DNA from: Oleispirillum naphthae
GTDB taxonomy: Bacteria; Pseudomonadota; Alphaproteobacteria; Rhodospirillales; Rhodospirillaceae
Direction: 5' to 3'
NCBI GenBank assembly: GCA_027864655.1
Contig: JAQAZG010000003.1
Coordinates: 62,001 to 126,000 of the forward strand
DNA: 64,000 nucleotides
Position 1 is the stretch's first letter. Each line of letters starts with the position of its first letter. Made by a program: the position numbers and the translations under genes. Positions 27,400-36,518 of the stretch are shown here, piece after piece. The notes under the pieces are model-generated. The model saw only the letters and a program-made list of their open reading frames with translations. It was not told the origin of the DNA and did not search any database.

Positions 27400-28581
27400 A
27401 TGACCCAATCGCCCGAGACCGCGTTTCATCTCTACGTGCACTGGCCCTACTGCCGGGCGAAGTGCGGCTACTGCGATTTTGCCAGCTTCGTGCCGAAGCG
27501 GGCGTGGGATGCGGCGGCGTGGGGCGCGGCGTACGAGGCGGACATTGCGGCGTTGCGCGGGCGCACCGGCAGCCGGGAGTTGGGGTCGGTTTTCTTCGGT
27601 GGGGGCACGCCTTCCCTGGCCGAGCCTGCGGTGATCGGCCGGGTGGTGGAGGCGGCGCTGCGCGCGTGGGAGCCGCGGGCGGATTTGGAAGTGACCCTGG
27701 AGGCCAACCCCGGCACGGTGGACAAGGCGGGCCTGCGGGCATTGCGCGACGCGGGGGTGAACCGCCTGTCGGTGGGGGCGCAGAGCTTCGATCCCGAAGA
27801 TCTGGCGCGGCTTGGGCGGATTCATTCCGTCGATGAAACGAAGCGGGTCCTGGACTGGGCGCACCACATCTTCGACCGTCTGTCCTTCGACCTGATCACC
27901 GCGCGGCCGGGGCTGACCCCCGCCGCGTGGCGGGCGGAACTGGCGGAAGCATTGGAGTTCGCGGGCGAGCACGTGTCGATCTACCAGCTCACCGTGGAGG
28001 ACGGCACGCCGCTTTCGCGCGATGTGGCGGCGGGCCGCGTGACCATGCTCGACGAGGACACCGAGGCGGAGATTTTCGAGGACACGCGGCAAATCATGGC
28101 GGAGGCCGGACGCCCGGCCTACGAGGTCTCCAACTTCGCCCGCCCCGGCGCGGAATGCCGCCACAACCTGGCGATCTGGCGCGGCGCGGACTACGGCGGC
28201 GTCGGCCCGGCGGCGCATGGCCGCCTGACGCTGGAGGAAGGCCGCTTCGCCACCCGCCACGCGCCGGATCCGGCGGCCTGGGTCAAGGGCCCGCCGCCGC
28301 CGCGCCTCGAGCCGCTTTCCGCCGAGGAACGTGCCCGCGAGCACCTGATGATGGCGCTGCGTCTCACCGAGGGCGCGCGCGCCGAGCCCTTTCGTCTGCG
28401 CTTCGCCGCCGACGGCATGGCCGACCCGCGCGAATTGATGAACCCCGACGCGCTCGCCGAGGCGGTGGGCCTCGGCCTGATCGAAAGCGGCGAGGACGGC
28501 GTGCGCGCCACCGAACAGGGCGTGATGCTGCTCAACACCCTCACCGCCCGCCTGCTCGACGGAGAAAGGACGCCCCGATGA
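27400..28581 (+). CDS. hemW: Haem chaperone HemW (radical SAM family)
   Basis: A radical-SAM-fold protein related to coproporphyrinogen dehydrogenase that binds and delivers haem. The 393-residue product has the CX3CX2C cluster motif YCRAKCGYCDF near residues 19-28, the GGGTPSL SAM segment, VNRLSVGAQSF, and the HemN C domain. The extra N-terminal Cys typical of HemW (the fourth Cys, in CDFASF context) rather than HemN fits CX2CX3C variants only loosely, so HemW is assigned by length and rdgB linkage. Its TGA overlaps a short downstream ATG. Confidence 0.9.
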   Translation: MTQSPETAFHLYVHWPYCRAKCGYCDFASFVPKRAWDAAAWGAAYEADIAALRGRTGSRELGSVFFGGGTPSLAEPAVIGRVVEAALRAWEPRADLEVTLEANPGTVDKAGLRALRDAGVNRLSVGAQSFDPEDLARLGRIHSVDETKRVLDWAHHIFDRLSFDLITARPGLTPAAWRAELAEALEFAGEHVSIYQLTVEDGTPLSRDVAAGRVTMLDEDTEAEIFEDTRQIMAEAGRPAYEVSNFARPGAECRHNLAIWRGADYGGVGPAAHGRLTLEEGRFATRHAPDPAAWVKGPPPPRLEPLSAEERAREHLMMALRLTEGARAEPFRLRFAADGMADPRELMNPDALAEAVGLGLIESGEDGVRATEQGVMLLNTLTARLLDGERTPR

Positions 28582-28700
28582 CCGAGCCTACCCCCTTCGC
28601 CGCCGCCTCCCCGAAACCGCGATCGCCGCTTTTCTGGCCGGTAAGGGCTGAAAAAACTAGAACTTTGCGAGGGGTCTTGGACCCCTCGCGCTCCCCATAA
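28578..28700 (+). pseudogene. Short 40-codon reading frame running into R6, possible gene remnant
   Basis: An ATG overlaps the hemW stop as ATGA, the coupling signature of a real gene. The frame (MTEPTPFAAASPKPRSPLF...) continues for only 40 codons, and its last 15 or so come from repeat R6, which supplies the stop. It may be the stump of a gene cut off by R6, or chance. No family is recognised. Confidence 0.3.
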
Positions 28701-28843
28701 CTTTTGGTTTTTCGCCGCGAAGCGGCAGACAACATCTCCCGTTGCCATCGCACGGGCTTATGGCGCTTCGCGCAAAACTTAGGTTATGAGGTCAAGGGGA
28801 CCGAGTCCCCTTGCGGGTCCGGGCAGAGCCCGGCCTGGTTTTA
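28651..28843. repeat. Modular palindromic element R6 (hemW/LppC-like, convergent)
   Basis: The left arm is the hairpin GCGAGGGGTC-TTG-GACCCCTCGC. The core is TTTTTCGCCGCGAAGCGGC..GGCGCTTCGCGC. The right arm is the two-hairpin type, CAAGGGGAC-CGA-GTCCCCTTG then CCGGGCAGAGCCCGG, reaching the stop of the minus-strand gene. Very close to R5 in sequence. Confidence 0.88.
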
Positions 28844-28847
28844 TCCC

Positions 28848-30248
28848 TCAGTTCCCCTGCGCGAAGCGGGTCGGCGCGGGGGAGACGACGCGGCTGCCGG
28901 TACGGGTGACTTCGCGCACCGCGAGCATGCGGTCGGCCTGGCCGTTGGAGTCGAGGCGGAAGGCCCCGTTGACGCCGATGAAGCCGCCGGGGGCGGTGAG
29001 GTAGCGCCACGGCGTGGCGCTCTGCCGCGACAGGGCGGCGGCGAGCGCCACCATATCGTAGGCGAGGGAGCCGAGCTGCGTCGGCGGGCGGCCGTAGGTT
29101 TCGGTATGGCGATCGACGAAGCGTTCGTAGCCGACGCGCGAGGCGGCGGGGAACCATGCGCCGACGAGGGCGGGTTCGCTGCCCAGGGTTTCGTCCTGCC
29201 ACAGCAGGGTGCCGAGGAATTTCACCTGGCCGGGATCGACGTCGTAGAACTTGAGCAGCGAGATCGCCTGGCGCAGGGAGGTTCCGCCGATCGGCAGCAG
29301 CAGCGCGTCGAAGTCCACGTCGCCCAGGGTATCGAGTTTCTCCAGGCGTTTCAGCGCCTCGGCGGAGGCCGGGTCGGTTTCCGCGGCGAGGGCGAGTTTG
29401 GCTTTTTCCGCCTCCAGCGCGGCCTTGCGCCGGGCGTAGGAGGAGAGTTCCTTGATCACCGGGGAGAAGTTGACCTTGGCCGGGTCGAACACCGCGGTGC
29501 GCACCATCACGCCACCGGCGCGGGCCACCGCGTCCTGGGCGGCGGCGGCGGCGGCATGGCCATAGGGGGTGGCGGGCGCGAGCACGGCGAAGCGGCGCGC
29601 CCCCTGCTCCGCGGCGAAGGAGACGACGCGTTCCACCTGCGGGCGGATGAGGAAGCCGGAGACGAAGACGTTGGCGGAGGTGGCCGTGGCGTCGGAGGAG
29701 AACGACAGCACCGGGATTCCGGCGGACTGCGCCACCGCGGTGACGGCGGAGACGGACTGCGAGAAGAGCGGCCCGATGAACAGCTCCGCGCCCTGGTCCT
29801 TGGCCGCCAGGGCGGCGTCGCGCGCGCCCTCGGCGGTGCCGCGGGTATCGTAGAACTGCAGGATCAGGCCGGGGTTGGCCACCTCGAATTGCGCAAGCAG
29901 CGCGGCGTCGCGGAGCGACTGCCCGGCGGCGGCGGCCTCGCCGGTCAGCGGCAGCAGCACGCCGACGCGGGTTTCCCGCACCGGGGCGGGCAGTGCGGCC
30001 TCGGGCGCGGCGGCGGGCGGCAGTGCGGCCTCCTGCGGCGCGGCGGGCGCGGCGGGCGCGGCGGGTGCGGCGGCGGCAGGCGGCGGGCCGCCCGGACGCC
30101 CGGAAAGGTAAAGCGGCGTCTGCCCCTTGTCGCAGGCGGCGAGCGCCAGCAGCGCGGCGGCGAGGGCGAGCAGGCCGAGGCGGCGCGCTTTCCCCGCGAC
30201 AGGGGGCCGCGCCGTCGTGTTATAACCGTTGCCGTGGATACCGTTCAT
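28848..30248 (-). CDS. Penicillin-binding protein activator, LppC/LpoA-like lipoprotein
   Basis: An outer-membrane lipoprotein with a periplasmic-binding-protein fold, related to LpoA/LppC and to the Leu/Ile/Val-binding family. About 466 residues from ATG 30248 (30266 is an alternative): a hydrophobic signal with lipobox ALAAC, a long Ala/Pro-rich linker, then VGVLLPLTGEAAAAGQSLRDAALLAQFE and the ligand-binding fold (GAELFIGPLFSQSV, RFAVLAPATPYGH). Position next to rsmI-yraN matches the lpoA-rsmI-yraN order of many proteobacteria. Peptidoglycan-synthase activation is inferred from that context. Confidence 0.85.
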   Translation of the reverse strand: MNGIHGNGYNTTARPPVAGKARRLGLLALAAALLALAACDKGQTPLYLSGRPGGPPPAAAAPAAPAAPAAPQEAALPPAAAPEAALPAPVRETRVGVLLPLTGEAAAAGQSLRDAALLAQFEVANPGLILQFYDTRGTAEGARDAALAAKDQGAELFIGPLFSQSVSAVTAVAQSAGIPVLSFSSDATATSANVFVSGFLIRPQVERVVSFAAEQGARRFAVLAPATPYGHAAAAAAQDAVARAGGVMVRTAVFDPAKVNFSPVIKELSSYARRKAALEAEKAKLALAAETDPASAEALKRLEKLDTLGDVDFDALLLPIGGTSLRQAISLLKFYDVDPGQVKFLGTLLWQDETLGSEPALVGAWFPAASRVGYERFVDRHTETYGRPPTQLGSLAYDMVALAAALSRQSATPWRYLTAPGGFIGVNGAFRLDSNGQADRMLAVREVTRTGSRVVSPAPTRFAQGN

Positions 30249-30280
30249 CTGCCGTTCCGTCCGCATTGGAAACCTTCGCC

Positions 30281-31165
30281 ATGACGCGCGCGATTTCGCC
30301 CGATCATCCCACCGAACGATCCGCCGAGCCGCTCGCTCCCGCACTCTACATCACCGCGACGCCGATCGGAAACCGCGGCGATGTCACCCTGCGCGCGCTC
30401 GAGGCGCTCGCCCGCGCCGACCGGCTGCTCTGCGAGGACACGCGGGTGACCCGCAAGCTGTTGGGGATGTACGGGTTGTCGCGACCGCTCATCGCCTATC
30501 ACGATCACAACGCGGAGTCCATGCGGCCGAAAATTTTGGCGTGGATCGCTGCCGGGGAGTCGGTGGTGCTGGTCTCCGACGCGGGCACGCCGCTGATCTC
30601 CGACCCCGGCTTCAAGCTGGCGCGCGACTGCCGCGCCGCGGGGCTGCCGGTCACTGCGCTGCCCGGCGCGTCGGCGGCGCTGGCGGCGCTGGCGGTGTGC
30701 GGCCTGCCCACCGACCGTTTCTTCTTCCTCGGGTTTCTGCCGCCGAAGAGCGCGGCGCGACGCGCCGAACTGGCGGAGGTGGCGGGCCTGCGCGCCAGCC
30801 TGGTGATCTATGAGTCGCCGCGGCGGCTCGCCGCGCTGCTCGCCGATGCGGCGGCGGTTCTGCCGGGGCGGCAGGCTGCGGTGTGCCGCGAACTGACCAA
30901 GATGTTCGAGGAGGCGGTGACCGGCACGCTGGAAGAGCTGGCGCGGCGCTATGCCGAGGCCGACACGCCGAAGGGGGAGATCGTTCTGGTGATCGGCCCG
31001 CCCGGCGAGGCGGCGGCATGGAGCGAGGCGGCGGTGGACGCCGCGCTCGACGAAGCTCTCGCCACCCACTCGGTGAAGGATGCCGCGGCCGCGGTGGCCG
31101 CCGCCTCCGGCCTGCCGAAAAAGACGGTCTACGCCCGCGCGCTCGCCCGCCGGGATGCGCCGTGA
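30281..31165 (+). CDS. rsmI: 16S rRNA 2'-O-ribose C1402 methyltransferase RsmI
   Basis: Methylates the ribose of C1402 in 16S rRNA using SAM. The 294-residue product has YITATPIGNRGDVTLRALEALARAD, CEDTRVTRKLL, VLVSDAGTPLISDPG and LPGASAALAALAVCGLPTDRFFFLGFLP, all signature blocks of the tetrapyrrole-methylase-like RsmI family. ATG 30281 lies only about 32 bp from the divergent lipoprotein start, so the two promoters must overlap. GTGA overlap with yraN downstream. Confidence 0.96.
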   Translation: MTRAISPDHPTERSAEPLAPALYITATPIGNRGDVTLRALEALARADRLLCEDTRVTRKLLGMYGLSRPLIAYHDHNAESMRPKILAWIAAGESVVLVSDAGTPLISDPGFKLARDCRAAGLPVTALPGASAALAALAVCGLPTDRFFFLGFLPPKSAARRAELAEVAGLRASLVIYESPRRLAALLADAAAVLPGRQAAVCRELTKMFEEAVTGTLEELARRYAEADTPKGEIVLVIGPPGEAAAWSEAAVDAALDEALATHSVKDAAAAVAAASGLPKKTVYARALARRDAP

Positions 31166-31548
31166 ACCGCGCGGCGGCGGGGCGCGCCGGGTATGCGCGC
31201 GGCAAATGGGCGGAAACCCTGGCCGCGTGGCTGCTGCGGGCGAAGGGCTACCGCATTCTCGGCCGCCGCGTCGCGCCGCCGCGCGGCAGCGGCGCGGGCG
31301 AGATCGACATCGTGGCGCGGCGCGGCCGCACCCTCGCCTTCGTCGAGATCAAGGCGCGCCCCTCCGCGGAAGAGGGATTGTTCGCGGTTTCGCCGCAACA
31401 GCAGCGCCGCCTCTTGCGCGCCGCGGCCTGGTTCACCAAAAATCAACCGAGGCATGCGATGTGTGATATCCGCTTCGACGTCGTCGTCGTTGCGCCGGGG
31501 CGGTGGCCACTGCACCTGCCCGATGCCTGGCGCGGCGACTTTCTCTGA
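31162..31548 (+). CDS. yraN: UPF0102 family protein YraN
   Basis: A small predicted nuclease-fold protein of unconfirmed function, nearly always next to rsmI. The 128-residue product shows RGKWAETLAAWLLRAKGYRILGRR and the endonuclease-like motif GEIDIVARRGRTLAFVEIKAR (E/D...ExK). The start is GTG 31162, overlapping the rsmI stop. The active-site-like residues are intact. Confidence 0.93.
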   Translation: MNRAAAGRAGYARGKWAETLAAWLLRAKGYRILGRRVAPPRGSGAGEIDIVARRGRTLAFVEIKARPSAEEGLFAVSPQQQRRLLRAAAWFTKNQPRHAMCDIRFDVVVVAPGRWPLHLPDAWRGDFL

Positions 31549-31561
31549 ACGGAGTCCGGTG

Positions 31562-32152
31562 ATGAAACGATCCCTACCCTTCGCCGCGTGCGCGGCGCTT
31601 GCCGCGGTTCTCGGGCTTTCCGCCTGCTCGCCGTTCGGCGCGCTGGTGGGCGTCGGCGCGACCGTGGGCACGGCGGCGGTGGACGAGCGCGGCGTCTCCG
31701 GCACCGCCTCGGACGTGCGCATCCGCGCCGAGGTCAACGCCGCGTGGGTGAAGCGCGACGCCTTCGGCTTTGCCGGGGTCGGCCTGCTGATCCACGAGGG
31801 CCGGGTGGTGCTCACCGGCACCGTGGCCGACGAGGGGCTGCATGCGGATGCGGTTTCGCTCGCCCGCGGCGTTTCCGGCGTGAACGAGGTCTACGACCAC
31901 GTCCGCGTCGATCCGGGGAGCGGGCTCGCCGACTACACCGAGGACGCGGGAATCGTCGCGTCGATGCGCAAGGGCATCCTGCTCGACAAGAGCATCACCT
32001 CGCTCAACTACGACATCGACGCCTCCAACCACGTGCTCTACCTCATCGGCATCGCCCAGGATGCGGGGGAGAAGCAGCGGGTGCTGGCGCACGCGCGGGC
32101 GCTCTCCGGGGTGCGGCAGGTGGTCGAGTATGTCCGGGTCAAGACGCCGTAG
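31562..32152 (+). CDS. BON-domain lipoprotein (DolP-like)
   Basis: A 196-residue predicted outer-membrane lipoprotein: signal with lipobox LSAC (about Cys22), then two BON domains (RIRAEVNAAWVKRD...VYDHVRV and SMRKGILLDKSITSLNYDID...VVEYVRV). The pattern and the rsmI-yraN neighbourhood match DolP (YraP), which maintains outer-membrane integrity. It starts 13 bp after yraN and overlaps the convergent GGDEF gene by 14 bp at its 3' end. Confidence 0.88.
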   Translation: MKRSLPFAACAALAAVLGLSACSPFGALVGVGATVGTAAVDERGVSGTASDVRIRAEVNAAWVKRDAFGFAGVGLLIHEGRVVLTGTVADEGLHADAVSLARGVSGVNEVYDHVRVDPGSGLADYTEDAGIVASMRKGILLDKSITSLNYDIDASNHVLYLIGIAQDAGEKQRVLAHARALSGVRQVVEYVRVKTP

Positions 32153-33521
32153 TCTCGGCGGAGGGCGCCGCTTCCACGCAGACGCGGTTGCGCCCGCCGC
32201 GCTTTGCCGCATAGAGCGCGGCGTCGGCGCGGGAGACCACCGCGGCCGCGGAGTCCCCCGGCGCATGGGCGGAAACCCCGAAGCTCACGGTGACGCGCCC
32301 GGCCTCGGGGAAGGCGATCGCCGCGATGCGGCGGCGCAGCATGTCGGCGAGAATGACGGCGGCCTCCGGCCGGGTGTGCACGCAGACGATGAGAAACTCC
32401 TCGCCGCCCCAGCGCCCGACCACGTCGGTGGTGCGCGTCGAGGCGCGCATCTCGGCGGCGACGATCTCCAGCACCCGGTCGCCGATGGGGTGGCCGAAGG
32501 TGTCGTTGACCGCCTTGAAGCGGTCGATGTCCGCCATGATCACCGAGAAGCCGGTGCCGTAGCGCCGGGCGCGGCGCTCCTCGGAGGCGAGAACCTCCTC
32601 CAGCTTGTAGCGGTTGAACACCTGGGTCAGCGGGTCGGTGACCGAAAGGGTGTGCGCCTTGCGCAGCATCTCGGATTGGCGTTCCCACAGAGTCAGGCAG
32701 GAAAGCGCGTTGGCCACGGCGCAGGCATAGGGAATCGACTGCTTCTCCCAGGCCTCGGCGAGCGCCGCGTCGTCGGGCAGCACCATGACGGCATGGCGGC
32801 GGCCCGCGGGCATGGTCTCGTCGGCGAAGCAGAGGAGAAGCACGGAAAGCCCGGGGTGCGCGGCGGCGAGCTCGGGCGCGATCTCGGCCAGGCGCCCGGC
32901 CCGGATCGCCGCGGCCCCGGTTTCCCGCCCGCGGCCGCCGCGGCGCATCTCCGCCGCCAGGGCGGCGAGCCAGGGGGCCGGCGGCTCGGGCGGCTGCGGT
33001 TCGATGACGACGCGCACCGCGCCGGAGATCGCCTCCATCAACAGCGTCAGGTCGCGCAGGAATTCCGGCACGTGATTGGACTTGGCGAGAAGCTCGGTCA
33101 CCGCCGAAAAGGCGCGCGTCACCGTGTCGGTGGCGCGGTCGCGCTCCGCCCGGGTGCGCGCGTGGGAGACCGCGCGGGCGAAACCGTCGGTGGTCCAGAT
33201 CTCGCAGGCATAGCCGCCGCCCGCTTCCCGTGGGCGCGGCTGCGCCATCAGGATGCCGCCGACGGAGCGCCCGGACTTGCCCCGCAGGGCGACGGGCAGG
33301 AACGGCGAAGCGCCGGGCCGGCCGAGGGCGCGGAAAAAGACATCGGCCTCGGCGCGAAGGCCGGGTTCGAGAAAATCGCGGAAGGGGAGCCCGACGCAGT
33401 CCTCCGCGGCATACTCGAGAAGGGAATTCCATTCCGGATTCACGTCCAGAATGCACCCCTCGTCATCGAGCACCTGCAGCAACAATCCATCGAAGCCATG
33501 GAGATCGGCGGCTCCATACAC
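32139..33521 (-). CDS. PAS-GGDEF diguanylate cyclase
   Basis: Predicted cytoplasmic synthesis of cyclic di-GMP. The 460-residue product has an N-terminal PAS-like domain (LLLQVLDDEGCILDVNPEWNSLL, about residues 12-110), a poorly typed middle of GAF-like size, and a C-terminal GGDEF domain with DPLTQVFNRYKLEE and active-site RWGGEEF. RTTD lies five residues before GGEEF, the RxxD inhibitory site, so product feedback is likely. No transmembrane segment is seen. The start is GTG 33521, just after an in-frame TAG; GAGGAG lies about 11 bases upstream. Confidence 0.9.
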   Translation of the reverse strand: MYGAADLHGFDGLLLQVLDDEGCILDVNPEWNSLLEYAAEDCVGLPFRDFLEPGLRAEADVFFRALGRPGASPFLPVALRGKSGRSVGGILMAQPRPREAGGGYACEIWTTDGFARAVSHARTRAERDRATDTVTRAFSAVTELLAKSNHVPEFLRDLTLLMEAISGAVRVVIEPQPPEPPAPWLAALAAEMRRGGRGRETGAAAIRAGRLAEIAPELAAAHPGLSVLLLCFADETMPAGRRHAVMVLPDDAALAEAWEKQSIPYACAVANALSCLTLWERQSEMLRKAHTLSVTDPLTQVFNRYKLEEVLASEERRARRYGTGFSVIMADIDRFKAVNDTFGHPIGDRVLEIVAAEMRASTRTTDVVGRWGGEEFLIVCVHTRPEAAVILADMLRRRIAAIAFPEAGRVTVSFGVSAHAPGDSAAAVVSRADAALYAAKRGGRNRVCVEAAPSAETTAS

Positions 33522-33529
33522 GATCTACT

Positions 33530-33846
33530 TGACTCCTCTTTCCCGCAGATAGACTTGGTTGTCTTATTTTGCTTTTGGGCAGGGCCGCCAAAGGGATCGT
33601 CCGTCCCGGAGGCGCAGACATTAGGATCGTATCTTTCATATTTCCAGTAAATTCGAAAAATTTTATGTATGAATAGCCGCTTGCGGCAACCTTCCATTGG
33701 AATGACTATAAAATTCCGCTCTGGTTCATAAGGCGGAAAAAACCGCGCCGAATGGCGCGAAAACCGCGCCGCAAGGCCTTGCGGCTGGATGCGGGAGAGG
33801 AAATCTCCTATTTCGTTTGAGAGTTCACGCGAAGGAGAAACCGACC
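33530..33846. other. Intergenic region between divergent GGDEF gene and gshB
   Basis: About 320 bp without a convincing gene. 33640-33720 is strikingly AT-rich (AAATTCGAAAAATTTTATG, ATTCCATT..ATAAAATTCC) and includes GCCGCTTGCGGC. 33740-33785 holds GCG-rich direct repeats (AAACCGCGCC twice) and a GCCGCAAGGCCTTGCGGC palindrome. Probably carries the divergent promoters. Confidence 0.4.
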
Positions 33847-34797
33847 ATGACCCTTTCGGTCGCCCTGCAAATGGACCCCATGGAAGGGGTGAACATCGAC
33901 GCCGACTCCACCTTCGCCCTCGCCGAAGAGGCGCAAGCCCGCGGCCACAGCCTGTTCCACTACCTGCCCAGCGCCCTGCGCCTGGAGGGCGGGCGCGTCT
34001 CCGCCACCGGCCATGCGGTCGCCGTGCAGCGCGTGGCGGGGGACCACGCCCGCTTCGGCGCGGCGGAAACCCTCGACCTCTCCACCTTCGACGTGGTGCT
34101 GCTGCGCCAGGACCCGCCCTTCGACCTCACCTACATCACCACCACCCACATCCTCGGCCATATCCATCCCAAGACCCTGGTGGTCAACGACCCGGCAGGC
34201 GTGCGCAACGCGCCGGAGAAACTCCTCGCCACCCACTTCCCCGACCTCATGCCGCCCACCCTGGTCAGCGCCGACCCCGCCGCCATCCGCGACTTCCGGG
34301 CGCGCCACCGCGACATCATCGTCAAACCGCTCTTCGGCAACGGCGGCGCAGGCGTCTTCCACCTTCGCCCGGAGGACGAAAACCTCGGCTCGCTGCTGGA
34401 GATGTTCTTTCGTTCCGGACCCGAACCGTTGATGGTCCAGGCCTACCTGCCCGCGGTGCGGGCGGGCGACAAACGCATCATCCTGATCGACGGCGAGGCC
34501 GCGGGCGCGCTCAACCGCGTGCCGAACGAAGGCGACGCCCGCTCCAACATGCACGTCGGCGGCCGCGCCGAGGCCGCCCGCCTCACCGACCGCGAACGCG
34601 ATATCTGCCGCCGCGTCGGCCCGGTGCTCAAAAACATGGGCCTGCTCTTCGCCGGACTCGACGTCATCGGCGACTGCCTCACCGAAATCAACGTCACCTC
34701 CCCCACCGGCATCCAGGAAATCGGCCGCTTCGACGGAACCAGCCTCGCCGCCCGCATCTGGGACGCCATCGAGGCGAAATTCGCCGCGACGCGGTAA
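33847..34797 (+). CDS. gshB: Glutathione synthase
   Basis: Joins glycine to gamma-glutamylcysteine in the second step of glutathione synthesis. The 316-residue ATP-grasp enzyme shows [62 protein letters not shown], and C-terminal [26 protein letters not shown] 33847 follows AAGGAGAAACC and is preferred to an upstream start at 33817. It is followed by R7. Confidence 0.96.
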   Translation: MTLSVALQMDPMEGVNIDADSTFALAEEAQARGHSLFHYLPSALRLEGGRVSATGHAVAVQRVAGDHARFGAAETLDLSTFDVVLLRQDPPFDLTYITTTHILGHIHPKTLVVNDPAGVRNAPEKLLATHFPDLMPPTLVSADPAAIRDFRARHRDIIVKPLFGNGGAGVFHLRPEDENLGSLLEMFFRSGPEPLMVQAYLPAVRAGDKRIILIDGEAAGALNRVPNEGDARSNMHVGGRAEAARLTDRERDICRRVGPVLKNMGLLFAGLDVIGDCLTEINVTSPTGIQEIGRFDGTSLAARIWDAIEAKFAATR

Positions 34798-34925
34798 AAC
34801 TTTGCGGGGGGACTCGGTCCCCCCGCTCCCCCCATGACTTTTAGGTTCTGCGCGTAGCGCTATAGACCTTCACGCGGCGAAAAACAAAGGGGTCCGGGGA
34901 CAGCGCCCCTGGTCTGGTTTTTTGT
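34798..34925. repeat. Modular palindromic element R7 (gshB/comM, codirectional)
   Basis: The left arm hairpin is GCGGGGGGAC-TCG-GTCCCCCCGC. The core is GCGCGTAGCGC..CACGCGGCGAAAAAC. The right arm is shortened to GGGGTCCGGGGACAGCGCCCCTGG. It begins at the gshB stop and is the shortest copy. Confidence 0.82.
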
Positions 34926-34994
34926 TCTCTTGACCGTTGCGCGCATTGGGTGATCTGTTGAAACCGGCACGGTGGTTTCGGGGGAGGGTTTGCG

Positions 34995-36518
34995 GTGGTG
35001 GCGTTGGTGCACACCGTGGCGTTTGCGGGGGTCGAGGTTTGCCCGGTCGAGGTTCAGGTGCAGATCGCAAGCGGTCTGCCCACCTTCTCGGTCGTGGGTC
35101 TGCCCGACAAGGCGGTGGCGGAGAGCCGCGAGCGGGTGCGCGCGGCGCTGGTGGCGATCGGCCTCGGCCTGCCGCCGAAGCGGATCACGGTCAACCTCGC
35201 GCCGGCGGATCTGGCGAAGGAGGGCAGCCACTTCGACCTGCCGATCGCTCTCGGCATTCTCTCGGCGATGAACCTCGTCCCGGCGGAAGAGATTCTCAAT
35301 TACACGGTGATGGGCGAGCTGTCCCTCGACGGGCGGATCAGCGCGGTGGCCGGGGTGTTGCCCGCGGCGATTTCCGCCCATGCGCACGAGCGCGGGCTGA
35401 TCTGCCCGGCGGCGCAGGGGGCGGAGGCGGCCTGGGCGGGCGGCGGCGACACCTATGCCTTTTCCGACCTGATGCAGGCGGTGGGCTTCCTCAAAGGAGA
35501 GACCGTGGTGCCGCCCGCCGCGCCGGGCGCCCCGGCGGAGGCCGCCCCGGGGCCAGACCTCGCCGACGTGAAGGGGCAGGAGACGGCGAAGCGTGCCTTG
35601 GAGATCGCCGCCGCCGGGGGGCACAACATGCTGATGGTGGGGCCGCCCGGTTCCGGCAAGTCGATGCTGGCGCGCCGCCTGCCGGGGCTTCTGCCGCCGC
35701 TGTCGCCGCGCGAGGCGCTGGACGTCAGCATGGTGCACTCCATCGCGGGCGACCTGCCGGAGGGCGGCCTGGTGTGGCAGCGGCCGTTCCGCGCGCCGCA
35801 CCATTCGTGTTCCACCGCGGCGATGGTGGGCGGCGGCCTGCGCGCGCGGCCGGGGGAGGTTTCGCTGGCGCATCTCGGGGTGCTGTTCCTCGACGAGCTG
35901 CCGGAGTTCCCCCGCGCGGTGCTGGAGAGCCTGCGCCAGCCGCTGGAGAGCGGCACGGTTTCGGTGGCGCGGGCCAACCGCCACGTCACCTATCCGGCGC
36001 GGGTGCAGCTGATCGGCGCGATGAACCCGTGCCGCTGCGGCCATCTCGACGATCCGGCGCAGGCCTGCCGCCGCGCGCCGCTCTGCGCCGAGGAATACCA
36101 GAACAGCCTGTCGGGACCCTTTCTCGACCGTATCGACCTGCACGTGGCGGTGGGCCGGGTCGATCCGTGGGAATTGGAAAGCCTGCGCCCCGGCGAATCC
36201 ACCGCTCTCGTCGCGGCGCGGGTGGCGGCGGCGCGCGCCCGCCAGGCGGCGCGCTTCGCCGGGCGGCCCGGGCTTTCGCTCAATGCCGGACTCGAAGGCC
36301 GGGCGCTGGAGGAACTGGCGCCGCTTTGCGCCGCCGACCGCGGCTTCCTCGCCGAGGCGGCGTCACGGTTCAATCTGACGGCGCGGGGCTACCACCGCGT
36401 CATCAAGGTGGCGCGCACCATCGCCGACCTCGCCGGGGCGGAGGCGGTGGAGCGCCCGCACCTCGCCGAGGCGCTCACCTACCGCCGCCGCCCGCCGCAC
36501 GGAGGAAACCGCAAATGA
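34995..36518 (+). CDS. comM: YifB/ComM-family Mg-chelatase-like AAA+ ATPase
   Basis: ComM is a hexameric helicase aiding branch migration in natural transformation; other members are of unknown role. The 507-residue product has the N-terminal Lon-protease-like domain (SGLPTFSVVGLPDKAVAESRERVRAAL), Walker A GPPGSGKSMLARRL (about 215-228), Walker B LFLDELPEF, and the MNPCRCGHLDD Cys segment, with the C-terminal Mg-chelatase domain. The start is GTG 34995 behind GGGGAGGG. The full-length frame suggests a functional protein. It overlaps the next gene by 4 bp. Confidence 0.94.
   Translation: MVALVHTVAFAGVEVCPVEVQVQIASGLPTFSVVGLPDKAVAESRERVRAALVAIGLGLPPKRITVNLAPADLAKEGSHFDLPIALGILSAMNLVPAEEILNYTVMGELSLDGRISAVAGVLPAAISAHAHERGLICPAAQGAEAAWAGGGDTYAFSDLMQAVGFLKGETVVPPAAPGAPAEAAPGPDLADVKGQETAKRALEIAAAGGHNMLMVGPPGSGKSMLARRLPGLLPPLSPREALDVSMVHSIAGDLPEGGLVWQRPFRAPHHSCSTAAMVGGGLRARPGEVSLAHLGVLFLDELPEFPRAVLESLRQPLESGTVSVARANRHVTYPARVQLIGAMNPCRCGHLDDPAQACRRAPLCAEEYQNSLSGPFLDRIDLHVAVGRVDPWELESLRPGESTALVAARVAAARARQAARFAGRPGLSLNAGLEGRALEELAPLCAADRGFLAEAASRFNLTARGYHRVIKVARTIADLAGAEAVERPHLAEALTYRRRPPHGGNRK

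Noticed and set aside
33440-33697. Minus-strand 85-codon frame upstream of the PAS-GGDEF gene
   Set aside because: It overlaps the start of the GGDEF gene in another frame, is AT-rich and has no recognisable feature.
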